Of a DNA stretch of 64,000 bases, positions 43,378 to 52,411 are shown in pieces. The first letter of the stretch is position 1; each line of letters starts with the position of its first letter. The position numbers were made by a program, and so were the translations under genes. The stretch comes from Pseudobacter ginsenosidimutans. Lineage in GTDB: Bacteria > Bacteroidota > Bacteroidia > Chitinophagales > Chitinophagaceae. The notes beneath the pieces are model-generated. The model was not told the origin of the DNA and ran no database searches. It worked only from the letters and a program-made list of their open reading frames with translations. The stretch covers positions 5,518,001 to 5,582,000 of the forward strand of contig NZ_CP042431.1 in assembly GCF_007970185.1 (NCBI RefSeq). The letters run 5' to 3'.

Positions 43378-44322
43378 ATGAAACTTCTGACCGCATTTTT
43401 ACGGCTTATCAGAACTTTGAACCTTCTGTTCATCGCGGTTACCCAGTTGTTGTTTTACTATTGCATTGTTGTGCCCGTTTTTGCACAAGCCAATGCAACA
43501 CTGCCACTGACATTCCCGCTTTTTATCATATTGATGACCGCTTCGGTACTGATTGCCGCAGGCGGTTATATCATCAATGACTATTTCGACAGGAATATCG
43601 ATCAGGTGAACAAGCCTGGTAAACTGGTTGTGGAGAAGATCATCAACCGCCGCTGGGTGATCTGGTGGCATATGGTATTATCTGTTGCCGGTATCATTCT
43701 CAGTTTGTATGTAGCCTGGAAAACCCGGGCCTGGTGGCTGGCATTTGTGAATACCGGTTGTGTGATCGCACTCTGGTTCTATTCCACCAATTTCAAACGC
43801 AAATTACTTTCAGGCAATATTATCATTTCCCTGCTCACCGCATGGGTTGTACTGGTAGTAGGTTTCCTGAGTCATTACCTCGCCACCATCAAACCTGATA
43901 TTTGGCTTGGCTACAATGCCAGTAAACTGATGCGGCTAACCTTTCTTTATGGTGGCTTTGCCTTTATCATTTCACTGATCCGGGAAGTGATCAAAGACAT
44001 AGAAGATATGCATGGAGATGCCCGTTACGGGTGCCGCACCATGCCTATCGTATGGGGTATTCAAAGCAGCAAGGTTTTTGTAGCCACCTGGATGGTGGTG
44101 CTGATAGCTGCTTTGGTAATCGTACAGGCCTATACGTTACCTTTCAAATGGTGGTGGTCTCTGATCTATTGCATCACCCTGGTGATAATCCCGCTGATCT
44201 ATATTTTCCGGAAGCTCTTCCCTGCGCAATCGCCACAGGATTTTCATTCCCTCAGCAGTTGGGTGAAACTGGTGATGGCCACGGGTATCTTTTCTATGGT
44301 GTTCTTTAAAATTTATTCCTGA
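43378..44322 (+). CDS. UbiA-family prenyltransferase
   Basis: The 314-aa integral membrane enzyme has eight or nine helices and both Asp-rich prenyl-diphosphate motifs: NDYFDRNIDQVNKPGKLV and the second REVIKDIEDMHGDARYGCRTMPIVWG. The family moves prenyl chains to aromatic or glycerol acceptors. This branch of Bacteroidota is often named geranylgeranylglycerol-phosphate geranylgeranyltransferase, but its substrate is not established. Its stop overlaps the next start by one base. Confidence 0.88.
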   Translation: MKLLTAFLRLIRTLNLLFIAVTQLLFYYCIVVPVFAQANATLPLTFPLFIILMTASVLIAAGGYIINDYFDRNIDQVNKPGKLVVEKIINRRWVIWWHMVLSVAGIILSLYVAWKTRAWWLAFVNTGCVIALWFYSTNFKRKLLSGNIIISLLTAWVVLVVGFLSHYLATIKPDIWLGYNASKLMRLTFLYGGFAFIISLIREVIKDIEDMHGDARYGCRTMPIVWGIQSSKVFVATWMVVLIAALVIVQAYTLPFKWWWSLIYCITLVIIPLIYIFRKLFPAQSPQDFHSLSSWVKLVMATGIFSMVFFKIYS

Positions 44323-44906
44323 TGACGAATGCATACAATATTGTACTGGCTTCACAAAGCCCACGCCGCAAGCAATTGATGGAATGGGCGGAAGTGAATT
44401 TTGATGTGATCGCTCCGGTAACGGATGAGGCTTTCCCGGAAACCATGCCGGTAGAAGAAGTGCCCGTACATATTGCACGCAATAAAGCGCTGGCTGTAAA
44501 GGATGGTTACGACTATAACCGTTACGATATACAATCGCCCATTGTTGCGGCCGACACTATTGTTGTACTCAACAACCAGATCATCGGTAAACCGGAAAGC
44601 AGGAACGATGCCATCCGCATCCTTAGCTCACTTTCAGGAAAGCGTCACCAGGTGATCACGGGAGTAGTGATCCTGGCAGGAGAGAAGGAAGTATCCTTTG
44701 CCGATATCACTTCTGTATGGTTCCATGAACTCACGGAAGAACAGATCATTTTTTATGTAGACAAATATGAGCCTTACGATAAAGCCGGCGCCTATGCCAT
44801 CCAGGAATGGATTGGCGTTACCGGTATTAAATCCATAGAAGGGGATTTTTACAATGTGATGGGGCTACCCGTCAGCCGCGTGCTCCAGGCATTGCAAACC
44901 CTTTGA
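44322..44906 (+). CDS. maf: Maf-family nucleotide pyrophosphatase
   Basis: The 194-aa product has ASQSPRRKQLMEWAEV at the N-terminus, VAADTIVVLNNQIIGKP, and DKAGAYAIQEWIGVTGIKSIEGDFYNVMGLPVSRV. These are the substrate-binding and catalytic blocks of Maf/YhdE enzymes that hydrolyse dTTP, UTP or modified nucleotides. The last residues are intact. It shares one base with the UbiA gene. Confidence 0.93.
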   Translation: MTNAYNIVLASQSPRRKQLMEWAEVNFDVIAPVTDEAFPETMPVEEVPVHIARNKALAVKDGYDYNRYDIQSPIVAADTIVVLNNQIIGKPESRNDAIRILSSLSGKRHQVITGVVILAGEKEVSFADITSVWFHELTEEQIIFYVDKYEPYDKAGAYAIQEWIGVTGIKSIEGDFYNVMGLPVSRVLQALQTL

Positions 44907-45000
44907 TTTTTTTCTGATATCGATTCCTTAATGCCACTGTAAGAAAATGCCTGATCAGGCAAGGTGCTCTCTATTCTATCACCTCAATCAATTCCTGATC

Positions 45001-46275
45001 ATGCAAGAAAGATTATTGCAGTTCATCTGGCAATTCCGTTATTTCAATCAACAGCAATTATTGTCAACCAATGGCAATGTGCTGGAACTGGTCCATCCCG
45101 GAACCCTCAATCATAACCAGGGTCCGGACTTTCAACAGGCGATGCTCCGCATCGATGGAATGCTTTGGGTAGGACAGGTGGAACTGCATATCCGCAGCTC
45201 TGACTGGTATGCACATGCGCACCATCATGACTCCCTCTACCGTAACGTGATCCTGCACGTGGTATGGGAAGATGATGTGAACAATCCGCATGATCCTGTT
45301 CCCATCCTTGTGTTGCAGGACAGGGTGCCGAAGCTCTTATTGAATCAATACCAGGAGTGGATGTTGAGCAGGCAGTTCATACCCTGTCAGTCGCAACTCA
45401 ACAGTATCGACCGGCTTGTATTCATGGCCTGGAAAGAAAGATTGATGGTGGAGCGGCTGCAGCGAAAAACAGAACTGGTATATTCCTTCCTGGAAAGCAC
45501 AAAACATCACTGGGACGAGACCTGCTGGTGGTTACTGGCCAGGAATTTTGGCATGAAGATCAATGCTGACGCCTTTGAGCAGATTGCCAGAAGCCTGCCT
45601 GGAGCATTGATCCAAAGGCATCGTCAGCAACTGGTGCAACTGGAAGCCCTGTTGTTGGGACAGGCCGGCTTGCTGAACAAATCCTTTCAGCACGCATATC
45701 CATCACAGTTAAAAAGGGAATATGAGTTCTATCGAGCCAAATACGGATTGCGGCCCGTTCATATTCCCGTGTACTTCCTGCGTATGCGCCCGCCTGCATT
45801 TCCAACCGTTCGGCTGGCGCAGCTCGCGATGCTTCTGCATTCATCCGAGCGGCTATTCCATTATATACTGGAAACCGAAAACCTGGAGCAATTGCGCTTA
45901 CTATTGAACGTTACTGCGGCTCCTTTCTGGGATGACCATTATACACTGGAAGAATCAGCTCCGCCCAAACCCAAGCATCTGGGTGAACAATTTACAGATA
46001 ACCTGCTGGTGAATTCAGTGATACCACTGCTTTTCGCATATGGTTGCTGGAAACGGGAACAGGTGTATAAAGACAGGGCCATTCGATGGCTGCAGCAATT
46101 ACCGGCTGAGCAGAACAGCATCATCAATTCATTCCGGATGTTGGGCGCGGGTTGTGAAGATGCGTTCGATAGTCAGGCACTGCTGGAAATGAAATCGCAG
46201 TATTGTGACCGTAAGAGATGTCTGGATTGCGCAATCGGCAATAACCTGATCAACTCACAGTGGCTGTCCAGTTGA
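45001..46275 (+). CDS. DUF2851 family protein
   Basis: ATG at 45001 (MQERLLQFIWQFRYFNQQQL) gives 424 aa and discards an 18-residue extension. Family blocks are LVHPGTLNHNQGPDFQQAML, WVGQVELHIRSSDWYAHAHHHD, VILHVVWEDD, and a C-terminal cysteine group (QYCDRKRCLDCAIGNNL). DUF2851 is restricted mainly to Bacteroidota and has no known function; the acidic and His residues of the N-terminal half suggest a nuclease-like site, which is only a guess. Its 3' end overlaps the convergent OsmC gene by 26 bp. Confidence 0.85.
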   Translation: MQERLLQFIWQFRYFNQQQLLSTNGNVLELVHPGTLNHNQGPDFQQAMLRIDGMLWVGQVELHIRSSDWYAHAHHHDSLYRNVILHVVWEDDVNNPHDPVPILVLQDRVPKLLLNQYQEWMLSRQFIPCQSQLNSIDRLVFMAWKERLMVERLQRKTELVYSFLESTKHHWDETCWWLLARNFGMKINADAFEQIARSLPGALIQRHRQQLVQLEALLLGQAGLLNKSFQHAYPSQLKREYEFYRAKYGLRPVHIPVYFLRMRPPAFPTVRLAQLAMLLHSSERLFHYILETENLEQLRLLLNVTAAPFWDDHYTLEESAPPKPKHLGEQFTDNLLVNSVIPLLFAYGCWKREQVYKDRAIRWLQQLPAEQNSIINSFRMLGAGCEDAFDSQALLEMKSQYCDRKRCLDCAIGNNLINSQWLSS

Positions 46276-46672
46276 ATACCACTTTCACCTCTATATCCGG
46301 GTGAATGCTGTAGATAACCGGGCATGTATGAGCAGCTCTTTCGAGGATAGTCTTTTGTTTATCATCCAGTTGCTGCAATGCATCAGGGAAATGAAATGTT
46401 AAATTTATGCCGCCGATCCTGCGGGGATCCGCTTTCATGATTTTCTGAGTTTCGATCCTGGTGCCCTCCAGGTTGATCTGCATGTCACGGGCCTTGATCC
46501 CCATGATGGTCATCATGCAGGCGCCCAGTGCGGTTGCCACGAGGTCAGTAGGAGAGAATCTTTCGCCCTGCCCCTGGTTATCGGTGGGGGCGTCTGTCTG
46601 AATTTGATTGCCTGACTGGAGATGTGTACAAACCGTTCTGAGATTTCCTTCGTAAACTACTTCAGAAGTCAT
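46250..46672 (-). CDS. OsmC-family protein
   Basis: ATG at 46672 (MTSEVVYEGNLRTVCTHLQS) gives 140 aa; upstream codons overlap the divergent gene and are not conserved. Blocks are GQGERFSPTDLVATALGACMMTIMG with the first redox Cys, and ERAAHTCPVIYSIHPDIEV with the second. It belongs to the YhfA/OsmC-like branch, distinct from the gene at 10949. A peroxidase role is likely but the hydroperoxide is unknown. The last 26 bp overlap the DUF2851 gene tail to tail. Confidence 0.9.
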   Translation of the reverse strand: MTSEVVYEGNLRTVCTHLQSGNQIQTDAPTDNQGQGERFSPTDLVATALGACMMTIMGIKARDMQINLEGTRIETQKIMKADPRRIGGINLTFHFPDALQQLDDKQKTILERAAHTCPVIYSIHPDIEVKVVFNWTATVS

Positions 46673-46721
46673 TATGTAGAATTTTGCCTTAAATTTACGT
46701 TGAATAATTAAATCATTGCCG

Positions 46722-47528
46722 GTGAAGAAAATTGTTTTGCTCCTTTTGACAGGTACTATCTCATATGTTGGGCTGGCACAGGAAACTCCCAGGCCAAAAT
46801 CGCCCACAGCAAAGGAAGAGAAGAGGAATGCCCGGCGCGAACGCATCAATCAGTTGATCAGGCAGGAAGAGGAGGGTGAGATCATTTTCGCCAAACAAAG
46901 CATTTTCGGCTTCAAGCTGGCTTCAGACGGCTACGGCCTGTCTTACGAGTTCGGCCGCTTCCACAGCCCGCGCGTGGCCATGATCTACCAGATCGAGCTC
47001 AACGAGAAGAAAACACGCACGGAAAAGCGCTATTCCGTTGTAAGCGGTGGCTTCAATACCAACTCCGTGGTATTTGGCAAGACCAATAATTTCTACCAGC
47101 TCAAATTCGGCGTAGGCCAGCAACGCATCATCGGCGGAAAGGGCAACAAGAACGGCGTTGCCGTGATGGCCATCTATGCCGGCGGCGTTAGTGCAGGACT
47201 GCAAAAGCCATATATGATCAATGTTACCAGAAACGGGGAAGACTTCCGTTTCAAATCCACCTATCCCGAGATCCTGGACAGTGGCTTTGTTGAAAGAGGC
47301 GCAGCGGGTCCGTTTGCAGGATGGGGCGACGTAAAAGTACGTCCGGGTGCTCATGCCAAACTCGCTCTCCGGTTCGACTGGGGCCGTTTCAATGAAACCG
47401 TTTCAGCCGTGGAAGCGGGCGTAAATGCTGAATTCTATTCTTCCAAGATAGACCAGGTAATGAAAATGCCCCCCAAACAGTTTTTCTTCAATGCATACGT
47501 TACCCTCCTCCTGGGTAAGCGAAAGTGA
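46722..47528 (+). CDS. Hypothetical outer-membrane-like protein
   Basis: GTG at 46722 (MKKIVLLLLTGTISYVGLAQ) gives 268 aa with a signal peptide; a TTG two codons earlier is less likely. After a basic helical stretch (EEKRNARRERINQLIRQEEEG) the sequence alternates in beta-strand fashion (FGFKLASDGYGLSYEFGRF, YQLKFGVGQQRIIGGKG, GVAVMAIYAGGVSAGL, LALRFDWGRF) and ends AYVTLLLGKRK. This suggests a small beta-barrel or barrel-associated protein. The family is not recognised. It lies about 90 nt upstream of lipA. Confidence 0.7.
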   Translation: MKKIVLLLLTGTISYVGLAQETPRPKSPTAKEEKRNARRERINQLIRQEEEGEIIFAKQSIFGFKLASDGYGLSYEFGRFHSPRVAMIYQIELNEKKTRTEKRYSVVSGGFNTNSVVFGKTNNFYQLKFGVGQQRIIGGKGNKNGVAVMAIYAGGVSAGLQKPYMINVTRNGEDFRFKSTYPEILDSGFVERGAAGPFAGWGDVKVRPGAHAKLALRFDWGRFNETVSAVEAGVNAEFYSSKIDQVMKMPPKQFFFNAYVTLLLGKRK

Positions 47529-47615
47529 TGAAAGTGATGTACTTTTACGGCGGTAAACTTTCAGTCTCCGGATTTGTTAGTTATACCTGGAGCATTTTTA
47601 CTTGAAAACGAACGT

Positions 47616-48551
47616 ATGCAGGAATTACCGATCATCAATAAGGTAGCAGAGACAGAAACTAAGATCAAAAAGCCCAACTGGCTTCGTGTGAAGCTGCCTA
47701 CAGGCGAAAACTATAAACATGTACGCGGTCTGGTGGACAATCATAAATTGCACACCATCTGCGAGAGCGGCAACTGCCCCAATATGGGCGAATGCTGGGG
47801 TGAAGGAACAGCTACATTCATGATCCTGGGCAATGTCTGTACCCGGAGCTGCGGTTTTTGCGCAGTAGCCACCGGACGCCCCGAGCCGGTTGACTGGGAT
47901 GAGCCCCAGCGCGTGGCTGAAGCCATCTACCTCATGAAAGTGAAACATGCCGTTATCACTTCCGTTGACCGTGATGAACTGAAAGACCAGGGAAGCATCA
48001 TCTGGCAGAATACCATCAAAGCCGTGAAAACACTCACGCCCGATACAACACTGGAAACACTGATCCCCGATTTCAAAGGTAAAGCCGAAGATATTCAGCG
48101 TGTGATCGATGCCGCTCCAGAAGTAGTATCCCACAATATCGAAACAGTGGAAAGGCTTACCCGTCAGGTACGCATCCAGGCAAAATACTGGAGAAGCATG
48201 GAAACGCTCAAGATCCTGAAAGCAGGAGGTATGCGCACTAAAAGCGGTATCATGCTTGGATTGGGCGAAACAAAAGAAGAAGTGGTGCAGACACTGAAAG
48301 ACCTTCGCAACAGCGGAGTGGATGTAATTACCATGGGGCAGTACCTCCAACCAACCCGCAAACACCTGCCTGTGATCCGCTTTGTTCACCCCGATGAATT
48401 TGCGGAGCTCCGCGAGATCGGTTACCAGCTTGGATTCGATTATGTGGAAAGCGGTCCGTTGGTGCGTTCTTCCTATCACAGCGACAAACATGTATTGCCC
48501 GGATACGGAAGAGGCGTGTGGGAAGCTGAGAAAGCAGCTATCGTATCATAA
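47616..48551 (+). CDS. lipA: Lipoyl synthase
   Basis: ATG at 47616 gives 311 aa. The radical-SAM enzyme inserts two sulfurs into octanoyl chains of lipoyl domains. The auxiliary cluster cysteines are in [12 protein letters not shown], the SAM cluster in CTRSCGFC. The conserved C-terminal Ser is in [25 protein letters not shown] and [11 protein letters not shown] are standard blocks. No lipB is adjacent. Confidence 0.96.
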   Translation: MQELPIINKVAETETKIKKPNWLRVKLPTGENYKHVRGLVDNHKLHTICESGNCPNMGECWGEGTATFMILGNVCTRSCGFCAVATGRPEPVDWDEPQRVAEAIYLMKVKHAVITSVDRDELKDQGSIIWQNTIKAVKTLTPDTTLETLIPDFKGKAEDIQRVIDAAPEVVSHNIETVERLTRQVRIQAKYWRSMETLKILKAGGMRTKSGIMLGLGETKEEVVQTLKDLRNSGVDVITMGQYLQPTRKHLPVIRFVHPDEFAELREIGYQLGFDYVESGPLVRSSYHSDKHVLPGYGRGVWEAEKAAIVS

Positions 48552-48562
48552 AAACATATTCA

Positions 48563-49534
48563 TTGAAAAGATCATTCTTGCTGGGGAGCATTCTGTTTGT
48601 ACTGAATGTTCCCTTTTCTTTTGCCCGGCAAAACTGGCAAAGAGCTGATTCCTTATTTGCACCGTTACCTCCCGGCATCAAAGTTTTCTATTCAAAGGAT
48701 TCTCTGAATGGCCGGCCCTTTTCTGCATATTTTGTGGAGGCCGACCTGAAAGACAAAAAACTTGATTTCACTGCGCAGACCGGTCACGGCAAAAGGTATA
48801 CGCCCTCACAGTATTACGCAAACGAAAACCAGCCATACCTGGTGGTGAACGCAACTTTCTTTTCCTTCAATACCAATCAAAACCTCAATCTCGTGATGAA
48901 AGATGGTGTGCAGGTTGCATATAACAATCCATCGCTGAAGAGCAAGGGGGTAGATTCCTTTTATTATCCAACATACGGTGCTATCGGCATCAACAAACGT
49001 CGTAATGCAGATGTAGCCTGGATTTTCACGGATACCACTATGCGCTGGCCATATGCCTTCCAGGAGCGGCCCGTTGTAGCGAAAGGCACAACACCCGATC
49101 CCACGATCCGCAACCTGAATACGCTTGACAGATGGAAATGGTGGAGAATGAAAACTGCAGTAGGAGGTGGGCCGGTATTGGTGAAGGACCATGAGATCTT
49201 CATTCCGTTCAGGGAGGAACAGAAATTCGTGAATGGTGAAAACGACCGTCACCCGAGAACCGCGATGGGTTATACGGCTAATGGGCAACTCATCATACTG
49301 GTGGTGCAGGGAAGAACGCCCGGTGTTGCAGAAGGAACAACCCTCAAGGAAACAGCCATCATTCTGAGGGACCTGGGCTGTGTGGAGGCGGTGAATCTGG
49401 ATGGAGGAGGCAGCAGTTGCATGCTGGTGAATGGAAAGGAGACCATCAAGCCATCAGATAAGGAAGGACAGCGGCCTGTACCGGCTGTATTCATTATACA
49501 AAGAAAGTATTCAAAAAAGGAAATGAAGCCCTAA
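48563..49534 (+). CDS. Phosphodiester glycosidase family protein (NAGPA-like), secreted
   Basis: TTG at 48563 starts a 323-aa product with a signal peptide (RSFLLGSILFVLNVPFSFA). NAGPA-domain blocks are present: YLVVNATFFSF, RHPRTAMGYTANGQLIILVVQG and CVEAVNLDGGGSSCMLVNGK. Related proteins remove GlcNAc from phosphodiesters or act on exopolysaccharide. The start is 11 nt after lipA, but the function is unrelated. The stop overlaps the convergent ROK kinase gene by 4 nt. Confidence 0.88.
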   Translation: MKRSFLLGSILFVLNVPFSFARQNWQRADSLFAPLPPGIKVFYSKDSLNGRPFSAYFVEADLKDKKLDFTAQTGHGKRYTPSQYYANENQPYLVVNATFFSFNTNQNLNLVMKDGVQVAYNNPSLKSKGVDSFYYPTYGAIGINKRRNADVAWIFTDTTMRWPYAFQERPVVAKGTTPDPTIRNLNTLDRWKWWRMKTAVGGGPVLVKDHEIFIPFREEQKFVNGENDRHPRTAMGYTANGQLIILVVQGRTPGVAEGTTLKETAIILRDLGCVEAVNLDGGGSSCMLVNGKETIKPSDKEGQRPVPAVFIIQRKYSKKEMKP

Positions 49535-50505
49535 AGCTTCATTTCCCATACCAGTGCACTCGCGCCGAGTATCGCAGCATCTGCTTCTTTCAGCTCCGAG
49601 AACAATAATTTCACTTTATCGCGGAAGATCGGTAACAGGTTCTTCTCCATGTGTTCGCGCGTGGGATCGAGGATCAGATCACCGGCTTTGGTCATACCAC
49701 CGAAGAGAATGATCGCTTCGGGAGACGAGAACATCACGAAGTTGGCCAATGCCAGCCCCAGTACTTTGCCGGTGAATGCATACACTTCACCGGCCAGTTT
49801 ATCTCCCTGCATTGCGCAATCATATACCACTTTTGAATCGATGGCTTCCTTTGCGAAATTGCGGAGAAGACTGGGAACAGCTGGATCCCTTTCGAGAAAC
49901 TCATTGGCGGTCAAAGCCACGCCGGTTGCGGATGCATAAGCTTCCAGCGAACCATGCAGGCCGGTGCCTTTGTGCAGCCTGCCGTCAGGGATGATGGTAA
50001 CATGACCGAGTTCGCCGGCAAATCCGTCGTGACCATAGATCAACTGACCATTGGCTACGATGCCGCTTCCCACACCCGTTCCGAGTGTGATCATGATGAA
50101 GTCTTTCATTCCGCGTGCTACGCCGTACATCATTTCACCTACTGCCGCGGCATTGGCGTCGTTGGTGAGAGAGCAGGGACTTTGAAAGCGGGCTGTCATC
50201 AGATCGCGGAGAGGAACAACGCCTCTCCAGGGAAGATTGGGTGCGTACTCGATTGTACCATTATAATAATTACCATTCGGTGCACCCACTCCGATACCGC
50301 GGATGGAATCCATTCCACCCACCTGGTCGATTGCAGGTTGCAGCGCGTGGTACAACTCTTCGATAAAATCATTCGGATTATCGTGCTTCCTTGTAGAGAT
50401 GGCGCCGCGATAAGAAATATCGCCGCGATGATCTACAATGCCAAATACAGTATTGGTTCCACCGATATCGATACCAATCGCAAAATCCTGTCGTTGACTT
50501 ACCAT
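49531..50505 (-). CDS. ROK-family sugar kinase (glucokinase-like) without zinc-motif cysteines
   Basis: ATG at 50505 (MVSQRQDFAIGIDIGGTNTV) gives 324 aa; ATG at 50538 would add 11. Phosphate-binding DIGGTNTVFGI, the catalytic LTNDANAAAVGEMMYG and LGTGVGSGIVANGQLI are intact. After GELGHVTIIPDG the normal CxCGxxGC zinc motif reads LHKGTGLHGSLEAYAS, so the structural zinc is absent. It is 76 nt downstream of a FucP-like sugar transporter, so uptake followed by phosphorylation of glucose or a related hexose is likely. Confidence 0.9.
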   Translation of the reverse strand: MVSQRQDFAIGIDIGGTNTVFGIVDHRGDISYRGAISTRKHDNPNDFIEELYHALQPAIDQVGGMDSIRGIGVGAPNGNYYNGTIEYAPNLPWRGVVPLRDLMTARFQSPCSLTNDANAAAVGEMMYGVARGMKDFIMITLGTGVGSGIVANGQLIYGHDGFAGELGHVTIIPDGRLHKGTGLHGSLEAYASATGVALTANEFLERDPAVPSLLRNFAKEAIDSKVVYDCAMQGDKLAGEVYAFTGKVLGLALANFVMFSSPEAIILFGGMTKAGDLILDPTREHMEKNLLPIFRDKVKLLFSELKEADAAILGASALVWEMKL

Positions 50506-50581
50506 GTCCGTTACCTGGTTTGTTAAATGTGTGTGCATGTTGTTACAGAGAACATTCGGTTTAGAGATCCATTTTCACTGA

Positions 50582-52219
50582 CTAGTGTCCGGCAGCCACC
50601 TGCGCGTCTACATCCAATCCCTGTTTCTTCAGAACAGATTTTGTTTTCAGCGTATGCCATGCAAGATAAGCGAAACAAAGCAAGGGAACGATATAAGAGA
50701 AGTGAGTGAAGGAAGTGCCCATCACTGTTGAACCAGGACTAACCTTATCAATATCTATGATAGCTCCCTGTGCGGGTGGCAGGATAGCGCCACCGAGGAT
50801 CATCATGATCAGGAATGCAGAACCCTGGCTGGTATATTTGCCCAGGCCGCTGACAGCCAGCGCAAAGATACAGGGCCACATCACTGAAGCGCAGAGACCG
50901 CAACTGATGATGGCGAAATTAGCTACCATACCGGTATTGGTAAGCGCAATCACCATGGCGATTGCACCTAATACTGAAACGGTAAGCAAAAGCTTCACAG
51001 GTTTCTCATTTGCAAAAAGGAATGCGCCAACTGCAATGGCAATACAGATAGGATAGAGCAGGAAATCATCTACCTTGTTACCCTTGATCAGGTTCACCAG
51101 TAAAATGATCCCGAATGCTGCAAAAGGTACTACGATGCCCAGCACTTTTTTAACTCCCTTGCTGAAATTGAAAACGCTCACCGCTCCGGTCCAGCGCCCA
51201 ATCATCAAACTACCCCAATACAATGAGATCAGGTGGGAGATATGTGCTTCATCGTATCCTCCGAATTCCTGCAGCTTGAGCAGCGCGCCGAAATTATTAT
51301 CAACCGTTACTTCCACACCTACATATACAAAGATGGCGATCATGCCCAGCACCAGCTGTGGGTAAGCCATGGCTCCCCATCCGGATTTATTCCTGGCGGC
51401 CAGTAACATGCTCACGAACAGCACCAGCAATATGAGTACAAGGGAAGTAACAATAGTAGTGGATTTTGTAATACCGAATTGCAGATGGATCTGGTCTGCA
51501 AACAAAACGGGAGGGAACAACAGGCCGATGATCACCAGTGCGATCATGGCTTTGGGGCTTTTCTCCAAAGTTTCGTTGGAGGTTGTCTTCGGCAATTTGG
51601 CTACTGCAAAAACCAGTGATGCCAATATGAACAGTCCGGAGAGGAAGAAATACAAGGTTTGTATATTGGAAATATTCGCAGGTGAACTTTCTCCCTCTTT
51701 CACTGTGCCGAAAAGCAGCCAGCTTACTACCAGCGGCCCCAGCAAGGTACCGAAAGAGTTCACACCACCGGCCATGTTCAAACGATGTGCGCCGGATTCC
51801 ACGGGACCCAATGCTATGGCGAATGGTTGCGCGGCGGTTTGTTGCAATGAAAAGCCCAGTGCTATAATAAAGAAAGCGATCAATACGGCAGCAAAAGTAG
51901 GAGCTTCAGATCCACTGATAAAGGCCAGCGCAATGGCGCCTACCACAGAGATCAGCAGGCCGTAGATAATGCCTTTTTTATATCCGATCTTGTTCAGTAC
52001 ATCAATGCCACTTACAGTGGATACGATGAAAAGGATCAATGAACCATAAAAATAAGCGCCATAAAAGGCGGAACCAATGAGCTGAGACTGGATCTGGTCC
52101 AGGTGAAAAAATTCCTTACAGAATGGGATAAAGATACTGTTGGAGGCTGCTACAAACCCCCAGAAAAAAAACACGGTGATCAGAACCCCAAATTGGGACC
52201 ATTTTGTTGGTTGACTCAT
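50582..52219 (-). CDS. FucP/GluP-like sugar:H+ symporter (MFS)
   Basis: ATG at 52219 gives 545 aa with about twelve membrane helices. The N-terminus FGVLITVFFFWGFVAASNSIFIPFCKEFF and QQTAAQPFAIALGPVESGAHRLNMAGGVNSFGTLLGPLV are typical of the fucose/glucose/galactose permease group. The C-terminal half has FAIISCGLCASVMWPCIFALAVSGLGKYTSQGSAFLIMMILGGAI. It is longer than E. coli FucP (about 440 aa) through an expanded middle loop. It pairs with the ROK kinase and is divergent from glgA. Confidence 0.9.
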   Translation of the reverse strand: MSQPTKWSQFGVLITVFFFWGFVAASNSIFIPFCKEFFHLDQIQSQLIGSAFYGAYFYGSLILFIVSTVSGIDVLNKIGYKKGIIYGLLISVVGAIALAFISGSEAPTFAAVLIAFFIIALGFSLQQTAAQPFAIALGPVESGAHRLNMAGGVNSFGTLLGPLVVSWLLFGTVKEGESSPANISNIQTLYFFLSGLFILASLVFAVAKLPKTTSNETLEKSPKAMIALVIIGLLFPPVLFADQIHLQFGITKSTTIVTSLVLILLVLFVSMLLAARNKSGWGAMAYPQLVLGMIAIFVYVGVEVTVDNNFGALLKLQEFGGYDEAHISHLISLYWGSLMIGRWTGAVSVFNFSKGVKKVLGIVVPFAAFGIILLVNLIKGNKVDDFLLYPICIAIAVGAFLFANEKPVKLLLTVSVLGAIAMVIALTNTGMVANFAIISCGLCASVMWPCIFALAVSGLGKYTSQGSAFLIMMILGGAILPPAQGAIIDIDKVSPGSTVMGTSFTHFSYIVPLLCFAYLAWHTLKTKSVLKKQGLDVDAQVAAGH

Positions 52220-52307
52220 GAACAATCGTTTGATTTGAAAAGATTTTTTAAAAATAGTTGTTTTTTATGATCAGCCGCAAGGATTGTATTTAAAAATTAT
52301 AATCTCA

Positions 52308-52331
52308 CTAATCATCAGTGCGTCTGATTAG
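52308..52331. promoter_or_regulatory. Inverted repeat in the transporter/glgA intergenic region
   Basis: CTAATCA (52308-52314) and TGATTAG (52325-52331) form a dyad with a 10-nt spacer, about 90 nt from both divergent genes. It could be the operator of a regulator acting on both units. Confidence 0.4.
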
Positions 52332-52342
52332 ATTTTTGTAAT

Positions 52343-52372
52343 GCCTGAACGGCGTTCGGCCCTTTTTTCCTA
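52343..52372 (+). terminator. Terminator-like hairpin in the glgA leader
   Basis: GCC-T-GAAC, loop GGC and GTTC-GGC form a stem with one bulge, directly followed by CCCTTTTTT. It lies 40 nt before the glgA ATG, so it may attenuate glgA or end a short upstream RNA. Confidence 0.5.
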
Positions 52373-52411
52373 AATTCAATCAGTATTTCATCAAACACCA
52401 GATACAACAGC

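Noticed and set aside
52343-52372. Named riboswitch upstream of glgA
   Set aside because: The hairpin is terminator-like, but I see no conserved aptamer that I can identify.
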